Source: JASJBU01 sp963797085
GTDB taxonomy: Bacteria; Pseudomonadota; Gammaproteobacteria; Chromatiales; Chromatiaceae
Direction: 5' to 3'
DNA length: 64,000 bases
Assembly: GCA_963797085.1 (NCBI GenBank)
Contig: CAWCOA010000023.1
Location: 1 to 64,000 of the forward strand
The stretch's first letter is position 1. Each line of letters starts with the position of its first letter. This document shows positions 18,219 to 25,293 of this stretch, one piece after another. Made by a program: the position numbers and the translations under genes. Under the pieces are notes generated by a model. That model did no database searches. It saw only the letters and a program-made list of their open reading frames with translations, and was not told the origin of the DNA.

Positions 18219-19472
18219 ATGACCCGATTGGCCCATTCGACTTCCAACGAACCACAAGTACTGGATGAACACGGCCTGGCCGCCGTCACACTCTCCGTGA
18301 ACTGGTTGGATCAGCGTGCCCACCACGAAGAGCAGCTGCATGTGGAGAAACTGAGCGTCTGGCGCGAGGCCGACACCTTGCCTCCGGAGATCGGCCAGCA
18401 CCTGCCTGGACTGCGCGCCGGCGACGAGCTGCAGGCCAGCCTGCCGGCGGGTAAATGGCTGGAACCCTGGCAGCTGCAACAGCAGATCACCACCCGGCCC
18501 AGTCGCTTCGATCGCCACCACCGCCGCGGGCTGGAAGTCACACCCCGCCTCGGCCGGTTCTATCCTCAAGGTTTTCTCCAGGGTGTGCAGGGCATCTTCA
18601 AAGATGCCGTGACGCCTGCGAGAATCACCGAACTGACCCCGGACAGCCTGCAGGCCGATCTGAACCATCCCCTGGCGCGTTTCCCGCTGCAGGTGAAGCT
18701 GCACCTGGATCAGGTGCTCCCCGGCTTTGACCAGCGCGGCGGCCGCTGCACCAGCCCGCTCGATGACCTGCTGCAGTATCCCGGTCTGGCCGCTCCCTTG
18801 GCCGATGGGCAATTGCCGGACTACGGCGACGACAACGAGGGCCTGTCGCGCATGGATGAACGACCGGACGCGCTGTTCTATGCCAAACCCCGCCCGGTCC
18901 AGCACCTGGACTCGCGGGCCCTGGAAACCATCAATGCCCTGTATCGGCGCCAGATTCCACGCTTAGCGAAGGTGCTCGATCTAATGGCCAGTCACGATTC
19001 TCACCTGCAGCATGTCTACCCGGCCAGCTTGCATCTGCTGGGGATGAACGCCGAGGAACTGGCGGGCAACCGCGCCGCGCATCATTGGGCGGTACAGGAT
19101 CTGAATGCCACACCCGATCTATCTTACGAGAGCGGCAGCCTGGATGCGGTGGTCTGTACCGCATCCATTGAATATCTCCTGCAACCACAGGCCGTGCTGG
19201 CTGAGGCTCTCAGGGTGCTGCGCCCCGGTGGCGTTCTCATCATCAGTTTCAGCAATCGTTGGTTCCCGAGCAAGGCGATACGCCTTTGGGGTGAGCTGCA
19301 TGAGTTCGAACGGGTCGGCCTGGTTTGCCAATGGCTGCAACAAGCGGGCTTCAGCCAGCTAAACACCTATTCGGCACGCGGCTGGCCACGACCTGGGGAT
19401 GATCCCCATGCAGCCAGGACACCCTACTCCGACCCGGTATACGCGGTGTGGGGTTCCAAACCGACTTCATGA
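18219..19472 (+). CDS. Class I SAM methyltransferase with FKBP/SlyD-like N-terminal domain
   Basis: A 417-residue fusion. Residues 20-170 resemble an FKBP-type peptidyl-prolyl isomerase core: the segment LQADLNHPLARFPLQVKLH matches the conserved FNHPLAG-x-L-F-V strand of SlyD-like proteins. Residues 220-417 are a methyltransferase of the type-11 kind, with LDAVVCTASIEYLLQP and LRVLRPGGVLIISFSNRW. The classic glycine-rich motif I is poorly conserved (DLMASHDSHLQHV), so SAM binding should be verified. It overlaps the next gene by ATGA. Substrate unknown; the operon suggests tetrapyrrole or redox stress. Confidence 0.75.
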   Translation: MTRLAHSTSNEPQVLDEHGLAAVTLSVNWLDQRAHHEEQLHVEKLSVWREADTLPPEIGQHLPGLRAGDELQASLPAGKWLEPWQLQQQITTRPSRFDRHHRRGLEVTPRLGRFYPQGFLQGVQGIFKDAVTPARITELTPDSLQADLNHPLARFPLQVKLHLDQVLPGFDQRGGRCTSPLDDLLQYPGLAAPLADGQLPDYGDDNEGLSRMDERPDALFYAKPRPVQHLDSRALETINALYRRQIPRLAKVLDLMASHDSHLQHVYPASLHLLGMNAEELAGNRAAHHWAVQDLNATPDLSYESGSLDAVVCTASIEYLLQPQAVLAEALRVLRPGGVLIISFSNRWFPSKAIRLWGELHEFERVGLVCQWLQQAGFSQLNTYSARGWPRPGDDPHAARTPYSDPVYAVWGSKPTS

Positions 19473-19660
19473 CTGAAGTTATCGACAGGCCCAGGCAGGA
19501 AATATCGGTGAAAAAGATAATCAGCGATCCGCTGCTATTGATATTGCTGGCTTTACTCGCGATATCAGTCGTGGCATTCCTGGCTGGGGCCCTGCCCTAC
19601 CCATTCGGCTTATTGGTGCTGACAATACTGATAATGGCCCGTATATTATCCAAACAATGA
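19469..19660 (+). CDS. Small membrane protein, unknown function
   Basis: A 63-residue protein with two hydrophobic helices in its last 45 residues (PLLLILLALLAISVVAFLAG and FGLLVLTILIMARIL) and a charged N-terminal segment. The ATG at 19469 overlaps the TGA of the methyltransferase gene, and its own stop overlaps the CIA30 start, so it is coupled on both sides. It is a real operon member by position; the role is unknown. Confidence 0.6.
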   Translation: MTEVIDRPRQEISVKKIISDPLLLILLALLAISVVAFLAGALPYPFGLLVLTILIMARILSKQ

Positions 19661-20265
19661 ATGATCTTAAATCGTTATGGACTTTACTCGCAGGCTTGGC
19701 TTCTTTCACCGGCGCATCACAGCTGATGGCCGATGAATTTCTGGTTATTGATGATCGCCGCATGGCAACACTCGAGTCTGCACTCGGTACAGACTGGCGC
19801 ATGTTCACGGATGGTGTGATGGGGGGTGTCTCTACCGGCAATCTGCACCTGGACAATGTTGATGGCAGGGCCTGCCTGCGGCTGAGGGGCGATGTGCGGC
19901 TGGACAACAACGGCGGCTTTGTCCAAGCTGCCCTGGACACCCAGGACACCCGGGCCTCCGATGCCTCGAGCTACCAGGGAATCATGCTAGAAGTGTATGG
20001 AAACAACGAGGCGTACAATGTCCATTTGCGTACCGATGATGTGTGGCTGCCATGGCAATCCTACCGCGCGACCTTTGAGGCGCCTGCCAGGTGGCTGACA
20101 GTGAAACTGCCGTTCGCTCAATTCAGTAATTACCGTATCAGCAAACCCCTCGACCTCGAACATCTGAAACGCATCGGCATTCTCGCCATCGGGCAGGCAT
20201 TCACTGCCGACCTGTGTATCGCCAGTCTCGCCCTGTATAGAGAAACCGATCAAGGACTCGAGTAA
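19657..20265 (+). CDS. CIA30 family protein, exported
   Basis: A 202-residue protein with an N-terminal signal sequence (LWTLLAGLASFTGASQLMA) and a CIA30/NDUFAF1-type galactose-binding-like domain. The family hallmark WRMFTDGVMGGVSTG lies at about residues 47-61, followed by LRGDVRLDNNGGF. The human relative assists complex I assembly; bacterial members are uncharacterised and may bind carbohydrate or a redox partner in the periplasm. Last gene of the hemH operon, starting in an ATGA overlap. Confidence 0.85.
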   Translation: MNDLKSLWTLLAGLASFTGASQLMADEFLVIDDRRMATLESALGTDWRMFTDGVMGGVSTGNLHLDNVDGRACLRLRGDVRLDNNGGFVQAALDTQDTRASDASSYQGIMLEVYGNNEAYNVHLRTDDVWLPWQSYRATFEAPARWLTVKLPFAQFSNYRISKPLDLEHLKRIGILAIGQAFTADLCIASLALYRETDQGLE

Positions 20266-20361
20266 AGGATACGCTGAGATGGCCCAGCGCTCTAGACGAT
20301 TCTATGCAACTGCCGCACTTTTATGGATCTCTTGAAGGGTTAACGCCGCACCGGCTTGAAT

Positions 20362-20898
20362 CTATTTCCAACACAGCGGCTCCACCTGGATACTCTGTTC
20401 AAGATCCCCCAGCCAGATCACTCCATCCTGGATACTGCACTGCAACTGCATGTTACGTTGCGCCAAAGCTGCCAGCTGGGTGATGCTGCTCTCCGGAAAA
20501 TGGATAATATGCAGGTTTTCGAAGCGTTTCAGCTTATCCCCGAATTGCTCGAACCAGACTCTGGCACTGCGGTCATTATAGGTATAAATCCAGACCTCTC
20601 GGGCTCGGCCGCAAGCCTTGCGGATACGTTTTTCATCAGGTTGGCCGAGGTCTATCCACAACATGATCTCGTCACTCAAAGATTTACACCAGAGGTCGGG
20701 TTCATCATCCGTACTCAGGCCGCGGGTAAAGGCCAAATTTTCCTGCGCATGCAGGGCGAAGGCCAGGATGCGCACCAGCATCCGGCGGTCGGTCTCCGAG
20801 GGATGGCGGGCAATAGTCAGTGCATAGTCCTGATAGTGATTCCGATCCATGTCGGAGATTTGCAGGTCTGCCTTAAAGATGGTCGATTTCAGTGCCAT
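20362..20898 (-). CDS. yaeQ: YaeQ family protein
   Basis: A 178-residue cytoplasmic protein with the family N-terminus MALKSTIFKADLQISDMDRN and the block ALTIARHPSETDRRMLVRIL. YaeQ has a PD-(D/E)xK nuclease-like fold, but its activity is unknown. The start at 20898 matches the family; an in-frame ATG at 20952 would add 18 unconserved residues. AGGA lies about 9 bases upstream. It converges on the CIA30 gene. Confidence 0.93.
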   Translation of the reverse strand: MALKSTIFKADLQISDMDRNHYQDYALTIARHPSETDRRMLVRILAFALHAQENLAFTRGLSTDDEPDLWCKSLSDEIMLWIDLGQPDEKRIRKACGRAREVWIYTYNDRSARVWFEQFGDKLKRFENLHIIHFPESSITQLAALAQRNMQLQCSIQDGVIWLGDLEQSIQVEPLCWK

Positions 20899-21302
20899 TG
20901 CGAGTGGATTCCTAAATGGTTGGAGCCTATCCCACAACAGATGCCGAAACAAATCATTCGCCCGATGCAGGCATGCAAGGTCGCAGCAAACGGATGCAAC
21001 AATTGCACACCCATTGATGCTGAATCCTTATGATTTCGCGTAACCGGCGTTTACTGATTAATCAATGCTGTGGCAGCGGACTGTTGTTCCGATGCACTCT
21101 ACATAGGGCGCAATTGACCGCGCCAATGAGTCAGGCAGCAGACTGGAAATGTCGGGGCCGAGTACTAGTGTATCTTTTGAATAACGGAGAGTTATGTTAC
21201 CGCATCATCAGGAACGAGCGTATCTTGTTCCTGCGTTTTTAGTATCAGCCAAAAAACCGAGATACTTTCCAATGAAGGCCAGCGCAGTTAAGTTGGAGCG
21301 CT

Positions 21303-21379
21303 CGTCACTAATACTGTGACATTCAGAGTCTGTCTATGGGACCAGAACAAGGCTCTGAATGTCACCGTTTTTAGTGACG
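21303..21379. repeat. Long imperfect inverted repeat (77 bp)
   Basis: CGTCACTAATACTGTGACAT...CAGAG at 21303-21328 pairs with CTCTGAATGTCAC...TAGTGACG at 21353-21379, 23 or more matching positions and one gap, with a 24-base loop. There is no T-tract, so it is not a standard terminator. It may be a miniature repeat element. The rest of the 20899-21430 gap shows no gene. Confidence 0.5.
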
Positions 21380-21430
21380 ATGTACACTGGCGGGATCGAA
21401 CCGTGAACCAATCAACTTGGAGATAGATTT

Positions 21431-21622
21431 GTGTTGCAATCAGCGCTGCTCGGCAAACTCGCCTTCTGGCTCATCATTATCGGCACTTTTGCCCTCATCA
21501 CCCCACAGCCGGCCTGGCCGGAATGGCTGGCAAGGATGATTCTCTCCACGGGGATTGCCCTGGGCGTCACCACGATCCTGGTGGCCTTTAGGAAAAAAAG
21601 AAAGCAAGACGATAAACAATGA
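21431..21622 (+). CDS. Small two-helix membrane protein
   Basis: A 63-residue protein with two transmembrane helices (LGKLAFWLIIIGTFALIT and MILSTGIALGVTTILVAF) and a strongly basic, charged tail. GTG start at 21431 with GGAGA 7 bases upstream. It ends 24 bases before the LysR gene and is probably cotranscribed. No family recognised. Confidence 0.55.
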   Translation: MLQSALLGKLAFWLIIIGTFALITPQPAWPEWLARMILSTGIALGVTTILVAFRKKRKQDDKQ

Positions 21623-21646
21623 TGTCGCCAGTGAGCTAAGCAACAG

Positions 21647-22525
21647 ATGATCGATCTCAACGATATGCTGCTGTTTGCCCAAGTCGTGGAAGCCGGCAGT
21701 TTCACGGCCGCCGCCAGGGAACTGAGCATGCCCAAATCCACCCTTAGCCGGCGCATCGCAAATCTCGAGGCCCGGCTGGACTGCAGGCTCTTGCAACGTA
21801 CGACCCGTTCACTACACCTCACTGATGTAGGTGCCGAATTCTACAGCCATTGTAAACGCTTGGTGGAGGAGGCTAAAAATGCCGAGCAGGCGGTAAACCT
21901 CAGTCAGGAAACACCGCGGGGCCTGCTGCGGATCACGGCTCCCGTTGAATTTGGCACAAACCTGCTCGGCACCCTGGCCGCTGAATATCTGCAACATTTT
22001 CCTGAAGTGAGATTGGAACTGGACCTGTCCAACCACTTCGTCGACCTGGTCGAAGAGGGTTTCGACCTGGCCTTGCGCGCAGGCAGGTTGGAAGATTCGA
22101 GCCTGATCGCCAGGCGTCTGGGTGAAACCCGTTTGCTGGCCTGCGCTGCACCCAGCTATCTTCAACAACATGGTGAACCCGCGACACCCAAACAACTGAC
22201 CGAGCACGATTGCCTGGTCTACCCTGGCCCGGATGGCCGTACGCTATTTCAATTCAGCGGCCCCAACAACCTGACCCAGATCCAGCTGCAGGGAAAACTC
22301 ATCGCTAACAGCATGAGCACGCTGCAGGATGCCGCCGTTGCCGGCCTGGGGATTGCCATTCTGCCTCTGACCCTTTGCAGGGCGGATATAGATCAGGGAT
22401 TACTGGTGCCCATACTCGAAGATTGGAAACTGCCGATCGATGGAATCTATGCGGTCTACCCTTCTCCCCGGCACCTCACCCCTAAGCTGCGGAGTTTTAT
22501 CGACTTCATCGCCAGTCGGCTGTAA
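21647..22525 (+). CDS. LysR family transcriptional regulator (CrgA/AaeR-like)
   Basis: A 292-residue regulator: winged helix-turn-helix at residues 1-60 (AQVVEAGSFTAAARELSMPK, STLSRRIANLE) and a periplasmic-binding-like effector domain from residue 90. It lies directly upstream of, and on the same strand as, the pirin/cytochrome b561/YceI operon. A palindrome just downstream of the gene fits a LysR box, so it probably regulates that operon in response to a quinone or electrophile. That effector class is known from relatives but is not shown here. Confidence 0.92.
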   Translation: MIDLNDMLLFAQVVEAGSFTAAARELSMPKSTLSRRIANLEARLDCRLLQRTTRSLHLTDVGAEFYSHCKRLVEEAKNAEQAVNLSQETPRGLLRITAPVEFGTNLLGTLAAEYLQHFPEVRLELDLSNHFVDLVEEGFDLALRAGRLEDSSLIARRLGETRLLACAAPSYLQQHGEPATPKQLTEHDCLVYPGPDGRTLFQFSGPNNLTQIQLQGKLIANSMSTLQDAAVAGLGIAILPLTLCRADIDQGLLVPILEDWKLPIDGIYAVYPSPRHLTPKLRSFIDFIASRL

Positions 22526-22550
22526 GCGCAACTGTCTGCCAACCCGGCCA

Positions 22551-22570
22551 TTGTTCCATTTTTGGAACAA
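22551..22570. promoter_or_regulatory. Palindromic operator, probable LysR-type box
   Basis: TTGTTCC at 22551-22557 and GGAACAA at 22564-22570 form a perfect 7-bp inverted repeat around ATTTTT. It lies between the LysR gene and pirin. The position and form match the sites used by CrgA-type LysR proteins upstream of pirin or quinone reductase genes. Confidence 0.6.
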
Positions 22571-22720
22571 ACATTCCCAAAATAGCCTACTAGTTTACTC
22601 GGGTTTATACCCCTAGACTTGCCAGCATGTGTCGTCATCTACCCAGACCAGATGAAGTTAGAAGTACGATTCTGCGTCAAGGTTGATATCCAAAAACATC
22701 GTAGAGATGAGGAGGTTTGC

Positions 22721-23614
22721 ATGACAAACAGCATAAATAAACCAAGACGTGTCGCCAAGATAGTCATAGGTACCGATACCCAGGATGGCGCGGGAGTGCA
22801 ATTGACCCGTGTCTTCCCTGCCAGCGGTCTGCCAATGCTCGATCCCTTCCTGTTGCTGGACGCTTTCCATTCGGACGACCCAAAGGACTATATCGCCGGT
22901 TTCCCTCCACATCCGCACAGGGGCTTCGAAACGGTCACCTATTTGCTGGCGGGGCGGATGCGTCATCGTGACAGCGCGGGTCACAATGGTGTTGTCAAGG
23001 CCGGAGGGGTGCAGTGGATGACAGCTGGACGAGGCATTGAGCACTCTGAAATGCCGGAACAAGAGGACGGCCTGCTGAAGGGGTTCCAATTATGGATCAA
23101 CCTTCCCGCCGACCAGAAAATGGCTGAACCCCGCTATCAGGAGCTGGAGCCCGAAGAAATTCCCGAGGAGCATCACAAGAGCGGTACAAAGTTAAGAGTC
23201 ATTGCCGGTACAACCACTCAAGGCACCCAAGGCGTCGTCAACAATATCGCCGCAGATCCGATCTTTTTTGACGTTTCCATGCCTGCCGGAGCCAACCACA
23301 TTGAGAGCATACCAACGACTCACAATGCATTCATACTGACCCTATCTGGAACAGTCCGAGTCAGGGATGCAGAAGGCAACACACGCAACGTCGCCGGCAA
23401 CCAATTAGCCGTACTGCAGGAAGGTAACTGCGTGCAGCTTGAGACAGATACCGAGAGCCGTTTCCTGTTAGTGGCTGGCCGCCCGATGAATGAACCCATT
23501 GCCCGCCACGGCCCGTTCGTAATGAATACCTCCGAGGAGATAGAGCAAGCCTACAGAGACTATAACGATGGATTGTTTGGCCATGTCGAGGAAGCCCAGC
23601 ATGCGGTGGCGTAA
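22721..23614 (+). CDS. Pirin family protein
   Basis: A 297-residue bicupin. Metal ligands of the N-terminal cupin are His64 and His66 in FPPHPHRGFETVTY, then His108 and Glu110 in GRGIEHSEMP. Bacterial pirins can act as quercetin 2,3-dioxygenases or as redox-sensitive regulators. The ATG at 22721 is chosen because GAGGAGG precedes it; the ORF extends upstream to 22619 without support. It leads an operon with cytochrome b561 and YceI that overlaps at each junction. Confidence 0.93.
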   Translation: MTNSINKPRRVAKIVIGTDTQDGAGVQLTRVFPASGLPMLDPFLLLDAFHSDDPKDYIAGFPPHPHRGFETVTYLLAGRMRHRDSAGHNGVVKAGGVQWMTAGRGIEHSEMPEQEDGLLKGFQLWINLPADQKMAEPRYQELEPEEIPEEHHKSGTKLRVIAGTTTQGTQGVVNNIAADPIFFDVSMPAGANHIESIPTTHNAFILTLSGTVRVRDAEGNTRNVAGNQLAVLQEGNCVQLETDTESRFLLVAGRPMNEPIARHGPFVMNTSEEIEQAYRDYNDGLFGHVEEAQHAVA

Positions 23615-24167
23615 TACATCCAATAGCTGGGGCTGGCCAGCCATTCTCATGCACTGGCTGGTGGCGGTAACCCTATTCGGCTTGTTCGGTCTGGGCTTGT
23701 GGATGACCGAACTGGACTACTACAGTCCATGGTACCGTCAGGCGCCGGACTTGCATCGCAGCATCGGGATTCTTTTGCTGCTGGTCATCCTGCTGCGCCT
23801 GGCTTGGCGCTGGCTGAACAAGACCCCGACTGCGTTGCCCAACCACCGACCCTGGGAGGTACGCGCAGCTCACATCGCCCATCGACTGCTTTACCTGCTG
23901 CCGTTGGCGGTGATGGTTACCGGCTATCTGATTTCCACCGCCGATGGACGCAGCATTTCGGTATTCGGCTGGTTTGAGATTCCTGCTTTATATACCGGCA
24001 TCGATCAACAGGAGACCGTAATGGGTGACCTGCACAGAATTCTGTCCTGGAGTTTGATCGGAATTTCGGCCTTGCATGCGGCAGGCGCCCTGAAACACCA
24101 TTTTATTGACCGCGACACCACACTGACCCGAATCTTGGGTCTCGCAAAAACAGAGGAGCTACCATAA
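23601..24167 (+). CDS. Cytochrome b561
   Basis: About 188 residues and four transmembrane helices with haem-ligand histidines: MHW in the first helix, DLHRSIG in the second, AHRLLYLLP in the third and LHAAGALKHH in the fourth. It is an inner-membrane b-type cytochrome that moves electrons between quinol and a periplasmic partner. The start at 23601 lies inside the end of pirin with GAGG upstream; 23583 is an alternative. The YceI partner that follows is frequent for this family. Confidence 0.9.
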   Translation: MRWRNTSNSWGWPAILMHWLVAVTLFGLFGLGLWMTELDYYSPWYRQAPDLHRSIGILLLLVILLRLAWRWLNKTPTALPNHRPWEVRAAHIAHRLLYLLPLAVMVTGYLISTADGRSISVFGWFEIPALYTGIDQQETVMGDLHRILSWSLIGISALHAAGALKHHFIDRDTTLTRILGLAKTEELP

Positions 24168-24748
24168 TGAACCACAAATCACTGACCGGCCTGCTGGCCG
24201 CATCCCTGCTTTCCCTGAGCAGCCTCAGCTTGCAGGCCGAGGACTATGTGATCGACACCAAAGGCGCCCATGCCTTTATCCAGTTCAAGATCTCCCACCT
24301 CGGCTATAGCTGGCTGCTGGGCCGTTTCAATAAATTCTCCGGTGAGTTCAGCTACGATGAAAAAAATCCCGCCGCCTCCAAGGTCAAGGTGGATATCGAT
24401 GTGGCGAGCATCGACTCCAACCATGCGGAACGAGACAAGCATCTGCGTGGCGAGGACTTTCTGGATGTAAAAAACCATCCCAAGGCCAGTTTTGTCAGTA
24501 CCGGATATAAGGATCTGGGCGACGGCAAGGCAGAATTGAAGGGCGACCTGACCCTGCATGGCGTTACCAAGTCATTAACCATCCCGGTTTCCCATGTCGG
24601 TCACGGTGATGATCCCTGGGGAGGATATCGACGCGGTTTCCAGGGTGAAGTCCGCTTCGCCCTGGCCGATTTCGATATCAACTATAATCTGGGGCCCGCA
24701 TCCAAAGAGGTTGAACTCTATCTGAGCATTGAAGGTGTGAGGAAATAA
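24167..24748 (+). CDS. YceI family periplasmic lipid-binding protein
   Basis: A 193-residue protein with a signal peptide (LLAASLLSLSSLSLQA) and a lipocalin-like YceI domain: DTKGAHAFIQFKISHLGYSW, then ERDKHLRGEDFLDVKNHPKA. Family members bind polyisoprenoids or quinones. Its ATG overlaps the stop of cytochrome b561 by one base, so a shared role in quinone handling is likely. A hairpin at 24771-24806 follows the stop codon. Confidence 0.93.
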   Translation: MNHKSLTGLLAASLLSLSSLSLQAEDYVIDTKGAHAFIQFKISHLGYSWLLGRFNKFSGEFSYDEKNPAASKVKVDIDVASIDSNHAERDKHLRGEDFLDVKNHPKASFVSTGYKDLGDGKAELKGDLTLHGVTKSLTIPVSHVGHGDDPWGGYRRGFQGEVRFALADFDINYNLGPASKEVELYLSIEGVRK

Positions 24749-24770
24749 ACACCTGCTGAGCCGATTTCCA

Positions 24771-24806
24771 CTCTCATCTTCCTTTTATCTTAAAGGATGG
24801 TGAGAG
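24771..24806 (+). terminator. Hairpin after yceI, possible weak terminator
   Basis: CTCTCATCTTCCTTT pairs with AAAGGATGGTGAGAG around a short loop (stem with one or two mismatches). No T-tract follows, so Rho-independent termination is uncertain. It sits 23 bases past the YceI stop. Confidence 0.3.
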
Positions 24807-24809
24807 CGG

Positions 24810-25293
24810 CCTCCGGATATTTCCAGACAATCACCCCCCAGGAATCAATTCCAGATTTAAAAAAAATACCTCAAATCATGTCCGAAACCGATATTTTCGA
24901 GTTATCGACAACTTAAATATACTTATCAAAGAATACGCAAATAGTGACATTCCTCGGCATTCACACCTTAATCTTGATAATCAGACCATTTTACTGGGTA
25001 TCATGAATTTTCATTGATAATTCACACTGAGTTCATCCAATATCGCGTTAAAAGTGATAAGTGGTTCAAACTTTCCCGCCATATTTTTATTCCCATCTAA
25101 AACTTTATACTTACGCACATTTTCTTCGGTGCAATTACTTTAATTTACACGCCAAGGATTTTCTGCACATTGCCAATTTCTTGACACATTTTCCGGCAAC
25201 TGTACTGAGCACTGGGACGTCAAGCGCCAAGGCTATCGCTTGTAGAAATAGCTCACGGCAATTTTTTAATTCTGGTACTGAAGGATGATACTT
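24810..25293. other. AT-rich leader region upstream of the PKD-cytochrome gene
   Basis: No gene is seen in this stretch. It is AT-rich from 24850 to 25190. At 25205-25262 a structured segment contains CTGGGACGTCAAGCGCCAAG and a 5-bp stem GCTAT/ATAGC. This is partly like the core of c-di-GMP-I (GEMM) riboswitches, but the match is incomplete and I cannot confirm it by eye. Confidence 0.25.

Noticed and set aside
21388..21408. tRNA-like 3' end (GGTTCGATCCCGCCA on the minus strand)
   Set aside because: The T-stem does not pair over five bases and no acceptor, D or anticodon arm is found nearby.
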